Positions 1-11,132 of a stretch of 23,141 nucleotides of DNA are shown here, piece by piece (position 1 is the stretch's first letter; each line of letters starts with the position of its first letter). The stretch is taken from the NCBI RefSeq assembly GCF_000344685.1, contig NW_006920434.1, forward strand, positions 1 through 23,141. Reading direction: 5' to 3'. Under the pieces are notes generated by a model. That model saw nothing but the letters and a program-made list of their open reading frames with translations. It did not search any database and was not told the DNA's origin. This DNA is from Gloeophyllum trabeum ATCC 11539. Lineage: Eukaryota > Basidiomycota > Agaricomycetes > Gloeophyllales > Gloeophyllaceae. The translations under genes and the position numbers were made by a program.

Positions 1-1724
1 TCATTCCCATACAACCCCATATACCCACACTCGTTTCTATGCTACAACTTCCCTTCATCCAGTGCAAACTATGTCTTGAGTAATTGCCTGTTGCTAAGTT
101 GAAGTCTGAAGACTGTTTGGGGACTTTGCTGCTTAACAGAAGGGCCTCATAAATGCTTGATCTCGAAGATATCAAAAGCCCCAGCCCACCTGCTTCAGAT
201 TTGAGTCCAAACAATGCATGATAAAGTGGGCTTGTGAGCATTGGTGGAAAGTAAATGGAGCACTTTGTGGACTCCAGTTCTCAACTTAAGATGTGTGTAC
301 ATGCTTGAATAGGAGGATGGAAAAATACCCAATGTGCTCACTTCACATTTCAGCTCAAGTAATGCATAATAAAGTCAGCCTTCCCGTGGATATTGGTGGA
401 GGGTGAACGGTGGACTTTGGCATGTTCGGTGCTTGACAAAACAAACTCAGGGGTGGCTAAATAGGGGATCACAATAAACCCCGGTGCAATCGAAAGAGTT
501 TCAGACCCCATCGATGGTTGACCAAGCCAGGCTGCGACCCGACGGAGATTGGTGGAGGGGGAACGGTGGACATTGGGGGGTTCGGTGCTTAACGAAACAG
601 GATCAGGGGTGCTGGAATAGGGGGTAGCAAGAACCCCCGGACCAATCGCATGAGTTTCAGACCCCATCGATGGTCGACCGAGCCAGGCTGCAACCCGACG
701 GAGATCGGTGGAGGGGGAACGGTGGACTTTGGGGGGTTTGGTGCTTAATGAAACAGGATCGGGGGTGCTGCAATAGGGGGTAGCAAGAACCCCCGAACCA
801 ATCGCATGAGTTTCGGACCCCATCGATGCGCGATCTCTGCCTGCCAGGCCCGGCGGCACGAAATTGCCCGCGGGGGGCCGGGGTGCGAGAATGGCGGGTC
901 GGCGCGTGCCAAGGTATGCCTCAGCGTGCGCGTAGGCCCACCCCCAGATAGTCAGTTAAGCGTGCCATCGGTAATTCCCGCGAGCATCGCTAGGCCGGCC
1001 CAGCGACCGTTCCATATGGGTAGGCTGCCGATAGCGAGAGCAAAGAGGAGTCCGTCTCCAATATGCTGGGACGCAGGCCAATCAAGGAGGTCAATGAGTG
1101 AGCATGGTGCTCCCTTTGCATGCTATGTACTATTACGTCTAGTTCTCAGCTTGTCCGTTCTGCCTTTTGTCTTACATACTTTGTAAATGAATACTTGAGT
1201 CAAACTCTCTCTCTTGACTTTTGGCCTTCCTCGCATGAAACAATATAGCCGCAGAGACTCCAAATCGTCCGTGTACGGTTCATATGCACTTACTCCGACG
1301 TGTCAGGCTCAATCGTCCCAGGACGGTTGCCTCTTTCACTCAGCCCATTTCGCCTGACCAACCATCTCTGGACGATTGGCCCCTGCTTTTCGCTAGCAAT
1401 ACACATGTTTATGTCCATTTCAATTACGTAATTCTTACCCTAATGTCCTTTGTAGTCTCTCACTACAACCCATTTCCTAGTCACACACTACAAAATACCC
1501 AGTACTAAGCCTATGCTAAGCCTAACCTATTAGAATTAGACCTCTATGTATGTATGGGAAGTGCAAGTTGAATTGTACAATGGCAATATGCCATGTATGT
1601 TACCAATGCTATCTACATATTACATTGAAATACCAATATCTCTATCCACCCAAACAACTGGAGCCACGAGAAAACAAAACATCCTCATACCCAAGCACCC
1701 TCAAAGATGCAGTACTCCACAGAA
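1..1724. other. Stretch without recognised gene
   Basis: Apart from the tandem repeat described separately, I see no gene here. The open frames on either strand are short, lack recognisable domains, and several begin only at GTG or TTG. A 9-bp inverted pair (CAATCGTCC at about 1310 and GGACGATTG at about 1370) and a TTTGTAGT / ACTACAAA pair (1449-1456 and 1487-1494) are present. The second resembles an inverted repeat near 21150, so a decayed mobile element is possible but not shown. Confidence 0.5.
185..830. repeat. Tandem repeat, about 156-bp unit, decaying leftwards
   Basis: The motif ACCCCATCGATG recurs at 505, 661 and 817, exactly 156 bp apart. The box ATTGGTGG (ATCGGTGG in the last copy) recurs at about 240, 392, 548 and 704. 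The two right-hand units are nearly identical, the one starting near 365 is diverged, and the leftmost near 185-300 is recognisable only in parts, for example AATGCATGATAAAG versus AATGCATAATAAAG. Since 156 is divisible by three, one minus-strand frame stays open through the array (350-859). That frame starts at GTG and looks like a by-product of the repeat rather than a gene. Confidence 0.85.
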
Positions 1725-4020
1725 TCAAGACTTGTTCTGGACATCCTGAGCGGGACTCTGCCCCACAGTCACTTCACTATCCAATGCCTTTGGTTCTCGG
1801 TGTCCAATGATGCCAGTGCCACGGAGGAATACCAGCGCTAATAAGCATGCTACATTGGGATGAATGATCACAATCAGTGGCACACATTTCCTGTCAGTGA
1901 TGTACCACTCACCTAGCATTCCAAATGCAAAGCATGTCCATTGAGCACCTTGGTACGCCTTGAGTTGTGCAAGATGAGGCACATTTGCACCACCCTGAAC
2001 TGGTGTCACACCCATAGCCCGGGACTGCTGAGACGGGACGCGGTCATAGACAATTGTACTGATTGTTAACCCAAAGGCAGTGCCAATCTAAGACAAGGAA
2101 TGAAATGTTAGAGTCAGAAGAAGGCTATACAGATGGCCACTCGAAAGACATACCTGTGTCATGGTCATGAACAAGGCACCGGCGACACTTTGCTCGTGCG
2201 GTAGGGCCACCTTCGCAACAAAGATCGTGCCACAGGCGAACATGAAATCAGTCCCGAAAACCGATAAGATCGCGCCAGGGAAGCCATAAGCCCAGTACGG
2301 CGCGCCAGGCCCAACTACTGCGAACAGAAGTGCGGCACAACCCGTCAATGCAGTGCCAAAAACTACCAAGCACATTCAGCCATCAGCTACAATAGCGGGA
2401 TGACCAAAGGGGTACTTACCGAGCAGCAAAACAACGGGCACACGAGAGATGAGAAGAGCAACGATGACGTTGCAAATGAACCCGGTCACGAACATGGGAA
2501 TGAAGCGGACCATCGTCAAGACGGGGTTGAGGTGCAAGAAGTCTTGGTAGTACAGCTAGATGGCGCCGACACATCAGCGCGCGACTCGCATTGCCTGGAA
2601 TTGTGATACTCACCTGTGCCCACAGCTGCCATGTCACGAAGCACCCATAGTTCAGGAATGCGACCCACTGCATGACCGCGAACTTGCCCCGCGCGCGCTT
2701 CCATATCGAGAGCCGCATGAGCGGCGGGGGCGTCCACTTCGAATTCGAGGGGTTCGGCGAGTCTTGCACGCGCTCGAGGTAGAGCTGCCAGAACAGGTAG
2801 CCAACGGTGAGCACGACACCGATAATGAGCAGCGCAATAATATCTGCAAGACGAAACAGTTCAGTCGACACCCGCCCCCACACGAGAACCTGGAGAATGC
2901 CTACATGAAGTCCGCCATCCTTGCGGGGCGATCTCTCCGTCGCTGAGCACGAAGACGATAAGCGTAAGGCCCGCTGTAACGAGTGCAGCCCCGATCCAAT
3001 CGACTCGTCTGTCCAGCTCGTCCGATGGCTTGTCTGTGTCTATTGATACGATAGCGCCGATTACAACAAGGGCGCTGAGACCCGCGGTGAAGTAAAACGT
3101 CGAGCGCCAGGTCTTCCTATGGTCACAGGTGTCATCGCACATTCACAGAAGCATATACGAATGCACGCACTCGGTTACCTGTGTCAGTACACCTCCGACG
3201 TTAGAGCCTAGCGCAGCGCCAATAGGTGCTCCTGCGGAGAACGTCGCAAAAGCCCACGAACGCGCTTTTGAAGGCGGGAATGCGTGCGCCAGGATACCGA
3301 GCTGCAATCATCAGCGGGGTTAACCTTCGGTCAGAGTGAGTGAAGACACGTACGCCTGCAGGAATAGTGGCGGCAGCACCGATACCCTGGAAGCCTCGTA
3401 AAACGTCCAAAGTGATTTCATCTGCATCGATAGCGAGTGAGTCGCATACATCGACGCGAAATGATAGCGCGAGGGTACGTGCCATTCGCAAATGCGCATC
3501 CCAGACTGAACGCGACCTGACCCAACGAGCCAAGCACGAATGCTCTTCGCCTTCCGTACAAGTCTGCGAGCCTGCCCAAAAATAAAAGTAAACATCCCTG
3601 GAATGGAATCCGCGTTAGCTAAACTTCGAGGGCCCCGACGCGTTCTACGTACCGAGGTTAGGGAATACGCGGAAATAATCCATTGAAGTCGTTCCTCCGG
3701 GATATTGAGCTCCTTTCCGATTGTAGGCAGCGCAATCGAGGCTGACGCCGCACATAGAGCCTAGCGGACGCCGTCAGCTGCGAAATGCGACAGAACAGGG
3801 AACTACGCACATTGATACCCATAGCCAGCGCGCATGTCCCTACGATAACGCATGATCTCAGGGTACTTCTTCCTGCCACGCCATGGTCGTTCGCGCCCTC
3901 CTTTGTCGCTGGTGCAGGTGCACTTGATGTACTGCTCCTTCGTTCCTGAGCGTTGTTTTCAGCCTGAATTCTTGTCTTCTCGTCGTACGCGTTATGAGTT
4001 GTTTCGTGAGTCGGCGTCAT
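1725..4020 (-). CDS. MFS drug/general-substrate transporter, 14-TM type
   Basis: Predicted membrane transporter of the major facilitator superfamily, probably a proton-driven exporter of the DHA2-like group at the plasma membrane. The exon model on the minus strand is 3811-4020, 3653-3760, 3483-3597, 3354-3421, 3179-3301, 2905-3112, 2614-2843, 2420-2555, 2154-2362, 1913-2087 and 1725-1849. This gives 568 aa, normal for 14-TM members. A polar N-terminus of about 55 residues precedes TM1. The loop motif LGRLADLYGRRR lies near residues 114-125, DEITLDVLRGFQGIGAAA near 145-162, and a motif-C-like GAPIGAALGSNVGG near 191-204. The ATG at 4020 opens the only long N-terminal frame and all junction phases agree. 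The third intron (3422-3482) appears to use a GC donor, because no GT donor keeps the frame. The substrate cannot be told. It lies on the same strand as the two oxidases further right, but a 1.3-kb gap and a small gene intervene. Confidence 0.9.
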
Positions 4021-5381
4021 CGTTCATGCAGGCAGGCGTGAAAGCTCGTCGACGACTTGTCACCGCAGACCACAGCGGAGAAGAGGAGTTATAACAACTG
4101 AACAACTGAACGACCATCCATAAGCAACGTTTCATTATCGGACCATTTGCCGTTTGCTGACTTGTGTGGTGCTCGAGTTACGGGATCTTAGATCCGCAAA
4201 GCATATTCTTAGTATCGGATCAGGGACCGGGCACTTTCGGAGGCTTAGAATACCCTCTATCATTCGTTCTCGCGTCTTCTTCCGTGTCGTTATAACTCGG
4301 TGTCCGCACTCTCTAAAGCCTGTATTTGATACGTTACGTCTGATTCCGTGAAAGGCATACCAGGAGAAGATAAAGTGTCCGTATTTTTCATACTGTTATG
4401 CTGTTCTAAGCTCGCTCGGGATGGATGATCATGAGAATATTCATCCCACTGTCGAACCTCAACAAAACGAGCTCGACAAACTAGGCGAGCCCATGAATAC
4501 ATTTTCTTTGCCATCACATCGCAATGATTGGCATGGCAGTTCTGGGAACCAGTATGTGAACAACCGATCCGAATTTGAGCCGATACCTTCGGTACTTACC
4601 TTTCGCTGTGAGCTGCGCGCCAGTCAGCAATGACCCCGCTCAACGTGGCGTAACTTAGATCTGAGCATGATTGTGTGAAGCAGGCGCGAGGACGGGCAAG
4701 TACCACACCATAGTGTGCGTCGTTAGACAAATAGGTACGGAACGACTGATGATAGGACTTACTGACGCGAAAACACTCAATCGCACCGAGAGACAGCTAG
4801 GACCTCTTACGAATCCTGCAACTGAAGGGTGCGAACGTTACTACCGGACAACTACGAGTGACGTACCGCGTGAGCGTGTGCGAGATGCGCCGGCGAGCAA
4901 CACGCCTTGCAGACGGGTATACAGGAACATAGGGTGAGAGGTTCGAGGCGTATGTCCATCTGTCCGCCGCAAAACATAGCCACAGAGCTGATATTGATGG
5001 CTTCAGTTCAAAAGGGATCTGGCCATGGTAATAATAAAAAAATGCTTGCACGCTATGCAGACGATACAGCCAAACGAAGACAGGAGGTTACAGACGGGCG
5101 AGACTTGACGATTGACTGGCCTATCCGTGCCGCATAGAGCCAGATTCGCGTCCGGCACTGCTGACACACCGCAGCCATTTATGAGTTAGCAAGCGAAGCT
5201 CGACAGGTTTTCACTCGGCGCTGTTAGTAGCGTCGATGGATTGAACAGTCTCGACGAAGCATCGAAGAAGTGCTCACTCGAGAAGTCAATGAGAAGGAGA
5301 GATAAACACTGACGCCAACGACTCATCTGCGCCGCCAGCAACTGTTCTATTACTTTGTCAGCGCTCTCGGTACACCCGTAT
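4021..5381. other. Stretch without recognised gene
   Basis: This lies between the transporter start and the end of the small gene at 5382. Open frames are all under about 90 codons. The most protein-like is on the plus strand from the ATG at 4421 to 4633 (70 codons, polar, starting MDDHENIHPTVEPQQ), but it has no recognised domain. A strong minus-strand donor-like GTAAGTACC sits near 4593-4601 without a convincing exon around it. I cannot support a gene here. Confidence 0.4.
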
Positions 5382-5817
5382 CTAACTTATCCTTAGCCTC
5401 GCGACATTATCCATCAGCTCCTCCCACCCACTATCGGGGTCGACACGTATAAATCGGCCGACCTCATCCTCCGAGTGCGCACGGATAAACGTCGCCGACA
5501 CAGCCAGGTACGTATACTCGTCCACCTTAAAGTGACGCTTAAACAATGACAGCGATCGCTACTTCTAATGTCAGTGGAACACAAAACGCGGATGCCGGTA
5601 CACGCACCGCATAACCCAGAGACTTCAGCGTCTCTCGTCCGAACGCACAAACATTCCTCGCAGTGGCAAACTCCACGATGATTTGTGGCGGAGCGAGCGT
5701 CGCCTGGAGGGATCGGTGGAGGACTGCTACAGCCTCCGAGAGTTCTTCGGACACCGGAGGATACGTCGCAAAAGTAGCGGTCCTGTGGGACGGGTTCGGA
5801 TTTGCCGCAGGAATCAT
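5382..5817 (-). CDS. Small uncharacterised protein, paralogue of the gene at 19895
   Basis: I do not recognise this family. The two-exon model is 5608-5817 and 5382-5558, with a 49-bp intron (GTGCGT..GTAG), giving 128 aa starting MIPAANPNPSHR. The evidence that it is real is its match to the plus-strand gene at 19895. Shared blocks are AFGRETLKSLGY versus AYGREQLKALGY just before the intron, and GWEELMDNVARLR versus GWEDVLDDVARLR near the end. Both genes break at the same place, in phase 0, directly after the LGY block. No signal peptide or membrane segment is visible. Unlike its paralogue it stops soon after the last shared block. A 40-bp intron starting near 5389 (GTTAGATACG..AATAG) could instead extend the protein by about 50 residues, but that is short for an intron here. 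The function is unknown. Confidence 0.7.
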
Positions 5818-6292
5818 TCCGGGCTTGAAGAGTGCTATTCTGCGTTGTCTGTCAGCCGTTGAATGCCTGCCCGTCGCATGGTGCTCCCTTTGCTCACCAG
5901 AAACGAGCGCCTAGGGAGAGGGTATGCTGATTTGTCGGCTTACCATCGGATGAATATAAGCTCCGGAAGGTGGCTATCTATGGTCTTCATCATGATCTGC
6001 TCAGCGAGCGACACGAGCAGCCAGCACAAGCGCCACGAACGACTCGTGGGACAAATAACAAGAACGTACCGAGACGAATGCGGCATCGGACAACACAGAC
6101 GCGTCATATCCAACCGTAGACATGACAAAAATAGATGGATACCTCCTGCTATTACCCTCGCCTGGCCTCACAGAGGGACGCCCTGTATGGCACCGTTCGA
6201 AGTGACTGTATGCTTTACTACAAACACGATATATCATACGGCACCCGTAATAAAGCGCCCAGTCACCTTGTTGTATCCTTTCACGCGTACAG
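5818..6292. other. Intergenic stretch
   Basis: This separates the small gene (starts at 5817) from the amine oxidase stop codon at 6293. Open frames crossing it on both strands have no domain and partly lie antisense to the oxidase. I see no gene, repeat or RNA here. It should hold the promoter of the small gene and the 3' end of the oxidase transcript. Confidence 0.5.
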
Positions 6293-8121
6293 CTAATCAA
6301 AACCATATGTTAGGAACGACGAGACAGTCCACCCATTCGCCGGGTTGTAGTCGCCAGGCTGCGTGGTCCCCCTCAAATCCTCATAATGCACCTCCGGCAC
6401 GCACTGTCCCAGCACGCACCTTGCAACCGCCTGCCCGACCTCCTGGCCCTCCATGTATGCCGCCTGCAAGAACCCAAAGTACTCCGGGCTTGTATGCTCA
6501 CCCGCAAACCACACGCGGCCCACATTCGCCCTCAAGTTCTGGTGCATCTGCAGTGTCGTCCCAGGCGGCCAATTCGAGTAGCTCCCACGCGCCCACGGCT
6601 CCTGCGTCCACCGCGGGTAGTAGAACGCGGTCGGCTCTGGGATGGTTGTGTTCGGGTACATCGTGCGCAGGACGGCCATGACTTCCGCGAGGGTCTGTTC
6701 GTCGGACTGCGCTTCGACGCGGTAGCTCTGGTCGTCGACTACGGTGACGAAGAGGATGCCAGAGCCAGGGAGGAAGCCCTCCGCGTCGAGGCTTTGCCAC
6801 ACGGGGTAATAGCCGCGCGTAGTAGGGTCAGCGTACAGCAGGAATTGGTAAGATGTGTCCCAGAACACTTGGTTGGTCGGGAATTGCAGGAAGATTTTCG
6901 TATACGTGCCCATGTCAAATGTCGTGATGCCCTGCTGCTTCCAAAGGGGAAGGGGAGGCGTGAAGCTAACGTCGTCGTTCTGGAGTACACCGAGGCTAGA
7001 GCCGCACAAGTAAGTGCGTTGCATGGGAGAAAGGGAATAGGAGGGCATACGAAAAGGTACAGATCGCGTAGTCCGCAGTGATGCAGCTCCCGTCGGCGTT
7101 ATCGATCCTTACTTTACTGTCGTTGTATGCGATGTTGGTAACGACGGTGTTCAGTAGCAGCCGTGAGTCGTTCGGAGTCAGATATGTCGACGCCTCTCCC
7201 TTAATGAATATATTGAATCCGCGTTGGTCGAAAACATAGTTATTTCCGTCTGAGAATTGGTAGAACGTCGTGTTCTAGGTACAAGGGTGAGTCGTGTAAG
7301 TATTGCGGCACAGAGATCTCGCCGCTTACGTAGTTCACTATTGCGAATTCCTGTGAGCTCTGATCCTGTACAATATATTAGTTGCCGCCCTGTGCTACAA
7401 GTCAGACGCAGGACTCACAGGGCTGAAGGCATACTCCCAATCAAACTCCCACCACTCCACCGCCTGCTTCGCTGCATCGTGCATGGGCTTCCAACCACCC
7501 AGACTTAACCCGCTTCGAAAGCTGCGGTCCTGCAGGCCCTCTGTCAAGATGTACCCCGCGTCCTGCTCCACGTATGCATACGCGTCTTCGAACTCGTCGA
7601 GTAGCTCGGTAAAGTTGGTGGCGCCCGTGGTGGAGAAAGTTTCGATTGAGGAGTAGTCGGAGTAGGTGTTTGTGAGGTTGTAGCGCTGAGCCTAGAAGGT
7701 CAAGCATCCCCAGCTCAGACGGACGACCGATCCAGCGTGATAAGCATAGACGCATACCAAAATCCAGATGGGATTCTGAGGACCCCCGGGCGTCCCCAGT
7801 CCCTGCACCCAGTTTGCGCCTAACTCGATCGTGTATGGATTGCCCTCCGCATTCTTCCCAAACGTCGTGTGCTTGACGCGGCCGCCTATCTCATCGTTGT
7901 ACTCCAGTATCAGAAAGTCCTTAATATTCGCCTCAGACAATGATTTCTACGCGCACAGTGAGACGTCGCCAGCTGAAACTACAGGAAAGACCACGTACCG
8001 CAGCCTCTATCCCTGTCAACCCCGCCCCTAGCACCGCGACCTTCGTCTCCCGGCACGCTTGTGCGCTCACCGCCACAACCGCCGCAGACAAAAGCAGTAG
8101 CGCGACCGTTGGTCCTCCCAT
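6293..8121 (-). CDS. Secreted FAD amine oxidase, polyamine-oxidase-like
   Basis: Flavin amine oxidase, probably oxidising polyamines or related amines with release of hydrogen peroxide and an aldehyde. Exons are 7999-8121, 7758-7946, 7419-7691, 7330-7365, 7051-7274 and 6293-6995, with introns of 52-66 bp, giving 515 aa. The ATG at 8121 begins a signal peptide of about 20 residues (VALLLLSAAVVAVSA), so export or entry to the secretory route is expected. The FAD dinucleotide motif GAGLTG is at residues 32-37, followed by an E..IGGR segment at 56-64 and IELGANWVQGLG. The C-terminal FAD segment VWFAGEHTSPEYFGFLQAAY is intact, and all phases agree. Exon 4 is only 36 bp but fits the frame and both splice signals. 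It is on the same strand as the GMC oxidase upstream, 581 bp away. The amine substrate specificity is not visible. Confidence 0.92.
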
Positions 8122-8702
8122 GTTCCTCGGAAGCAACGGGCATTCTCAGCCCTCCCATGCTCGCTCTTTGTACGCCTTGGGCATATGGCGGTCCTATTCA
8201 TGGAGTTATACTTGTGATTGCCGAGAGTACAGCTGCCGTTCCATGATCTTATCTTGCACAGAACCGAGATACAGCGGCCAATCCATTGAGTCTGTCGCTG
8301 TCAAGAGTCGATTCTGACCCTTTCGTGGCGGCCTCTCGTAACGCCAGGTTCTCATGAGTGAAGGGAGAGCGTGTCCGTGAACCGGCCATCGCTGACAGAA
8401 CTTATCTTTAAGAGAACATGGCCAAGGTATCCCGAGCTTCTTTCAGCACTTCAGCTTCACATGGGTTTCAATAGCGTTCCATTCCTAAGGTAACTCTAAC
8501 AAGCTCGCAGTATGGACTGAAGTGGATAAATTCAAACAAACTGTAAACAACTGACGGTACGATTACTTTCAGTCATTAAAACGACCGGTAAATACAGTTC
8601 TGTGTGAAGGTGAATTACTCCGTCAGGGCACTATGCTAGTCGGTAGAGTCCTCTGTCAAGAATATGATCATTCACTAATATGAATGTCCGGCATCGTATC
8701 AT
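8122..8702. other. Intergenic stretch between two oxidase genes
   Basis: This stretch must contain the amine oxidase promoter and the GMC oxidase 3' end. A weak TATA-like GTATAAC (minus strand) lies near 8205-8211, about 90 bp upstream of the amine oxidase ATG. No gene or repeat is visible. Confidence 0.5.
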
Positions 8703-11064
8703 TTATATCTTCCAGCTTTTCTTGATGAAATCTGCGGCCCGTTCCGCGAAGATATACACCGGGGCCTGCGTATGCGCATTCGGCACAATAGGCTGTATCC
8801 CACAGGGTTAAGACCACGTCCAAATTGACAGAACGAAACCACTCACAATGACACTGGCATCAACGACCCTGAGGCCCTGCGCGCCCTTGATCTTCAAGTC
8901 CGGGTCCACAACACCCCACTCGGCGCCCTTGGGCGACATGCACGCGGTACCCACCGCGTGCCACACCGAGTTGCCCGTGCTCCTGGCGTACTCGGCAATC
9001 TCGTCGTCCGTGGTAGCATTCGCCCACGCCTCGTACGGGCCCGTGATATAGCCCTTGAAGGCCGATGCGGTGGCAAAGCGCCGCGCAGCCTTGATGGCCG
9101 AGACGACGACGTAGGTGTCGAAGGGGTGTGCGAGGAGGGCGGGGTCGATGAGCGGCTGCGTGAAGGGGTCAGTGGAGTTCAGCGTGACGGAGCCGCGCGC
9201 GATGGGGGAGATGACGTTAGAGAAGATGGTCATGTAGTTCCCGGTCGAGGGCGAGGCCGAGCCCGGCATCGCAAATCCATTCTACCAGATCCCATCTTGG
9301 TATCAGCAACCTTTCGTCTACAGCACAGACACAAGCAGAATGAAGTCAAACTCACCGCGAAAATCAACTCATAATGGCTCGAATGCGGGCCCGCGCTCGG
9401 ATCGGGGTACGTCTCAAAAATCGGGTCGTTCTCAGGGAGCCTGAGCCACCCGAGCAACGTCGTCAAGCCATCCACAAGCGGACCCTCGTGCGGGTAGCTT
9501 GAGTTCCACGCCTGGATATCCGCCGCGAGACGGGTCGAGTTCTCGAAGATGCTGTCGGAGGTCTGCGTGCCGGACACGACGAAGGGGTTCGCAACGAGCG
9601 GGTGGTCGGACATGTTCTGCCCAACGGAGGGGAGGTCGAGGAGCGTGGGGATACCGAGGGACGCGAGGGCAGTTTTGTTGCCGATACCTAGTAAACAGAG
9701 TCATAAATCGCTTCCTTGACTTTGAGTGAACGCGGCTCACCAGAGAGCATGAGGAGCTGGGGGGTGTTGAATGACCCGGCCGAGAGGACAATTTCCTTCT
9801 TGGCGGTGACGTTGTACCTCGCTGCAAGCCAAACATACATCAGCATCCCGTGAAACGGCTTGCTTTCGACGAGTTCCAACATACTCTGACGGTTCTCAGC
9901 AAACTCCACGGTGTTGAATGCAATCTGCTTCCCAGACTTCGCGTTGGCGTCCGGGAATACTTGCGTAGCGTGCGCGTGCAGCAGTACGTGCAGATTCGGG
10001 CGGTGGATGAACGAGTCCCCAAGGTAAGACGTCGCGGCGCTGCTACGCGCGCCGTTTAAGATAGTTTCTTGCGTCCAGCCTACAAATCATAAGCACTTAT
10101 CCTCCGCAGCCCGTCGACACGCTAAGGCACGTACCGATCCCCACAACATCCCCCGCATTCATATCCAAATTGAACGGGAACTCATCCCCGAACTCCTGCG
10201 TGGCATTGACGACCAGGTGGTCAATTGCTGTCGGGTACCCAGGGAGCGTGACGGCGTTGATCCCCGAATAGCCGTGAGCGGAGGGGAGGAACTGGCCGGT
10301 GGTGTTGTGCCCGTCCGCGGGTGGCGTGAAGCGTTCGTTCTGTTTGGGTTCGGTCGTGAGTGAGTGTGTGTGAGTGCGAGGTGCCGGAGGAAGGGGAGCA
10401 GGCCAGCGAAGAAGAGAAAGACTTACACGTTTTATGTACGGCTGCAGCGCGTCCCATGACCAGCCCTCGTCCCCCGAGATTGCAGCATAGCGGTCATAGT
10501 CGTCTCTCGACCCACGGGTGTACGTCAGGTAATCTACATATCACGGTCACCTCTTTCCAGGACAGGCTATACAACATTGATACGCACTGGTCGAGCTGCT
10601 CCCGCCCAGGACGAACCCGCGCGGGTACGCCGGGGTGCGCCCATCGAGCCCCGGTTGGGGCACGACGGTGTAGTTCCAGTCATACGCGGTCTGGGGGGAC
10701 GCGAAGGGTGCGAGGAGGGGGACCTCTATGTTCGTCGCGCCTTGGTTCCTGCGTTATAGTGAGTCCCGAACTGCAATGGACGCAAGTATGGGACGAAGAC
10801 GTACGAGACGCCTGCCTCGAGCACCAGCACCGAGATAGAGGGGTTTTCGGTGAGGCGGTTGGCGATCACGGCGCCACCAGTTCCACCTAACCAAGGTTCG
10901 AACAAAAATCAGAGTCGATTACGAGTTGTAAGATAGCGGGATCAAGGCGTACCTCCGACGACGACGAAGTCATACGCGAACCCGGGGAGCTGCGATACGC
11001 TCTCGTAGAGCGCGGCGGAGCAGGCCGACGCTAGGAGGATGGGCGCTGAGAGCTTCGAATACAT
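8703..11064 (-). CDS. Secreted GMC oxidoreductase, aryl-alcohol oxidase type
   Basis: FAD enzyme of the glucose-methanol-choline family. In wood-decay fungi such enzymes oxidise aryl alcohols or similar substrates and supply extracellular hydrogen peroxide to peroxidases. Exons are 10953-11064, 10805-10886, 10588-10748, 10427-10533, 10135-10339, 9885-10079, 9741-9821, 9356-9687, 8847-9281 and 8703-8792, giving 599 aa with every phase consistent. A probable signal peptide (MYSKLSAPILLASACSAAL) precedes the FAD motif GGGTGG at residues 37-42 and VLVLEAG. The GMC signature regions YPRGFVLGGSSSTNY and EIVLSAGSFNTPQLLMLSG are present. Two candidate catalytic histidines, H533 (VWHAVGTACM) and H577 (PNAHTQAPVY), lie 44 residues apart, the same spacing as the His pair of Pleurotus aryl-alcohol oxidase. 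The sixth intron (9822-9884) keeps the frame open when unspliced, so naive gene calls may retain it. The substrate is inferred and could also be another alcohol. Confidence 0.93.
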
Positions 11065-11125
11065 CCTAGGGGACCGTAAGAGCCACCGACAGACTGGCGA
11101 GGCGAGAGTGGTCCGCCCATCGCGC

Positions 11126-11132
11126 TTTTATA
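11126..11132 (-). promoter_or_regulatory. TATA box of the GMC oxidase gene
   Basis: The minus strand reads TATAAAA here, in the context ACGTATAAAAGCGC, 62 bp upstream of the ATG at 11064. The position and perfect consensus make it a likely core promoter element. Strong TATA boxes are typical of inducible genes, which would suit a secreted oxidase; that last step is inference. Confidence 0.6.

Noticed and set aside
350..859. 169-codon minus-strand frame with three similar 52-residue units
   Set aside because: It begins at GTG, lies wholly in the 156-bp tandem repeat, and the open frame follows automatically from a unit length divisible by three.
5863..6681. 272-codon plus-strand frame
   Set aside because: Its second half is antisense to the amine oxidase C-terminus and the protein is Ser/Pro/Thr-rich without a domain.
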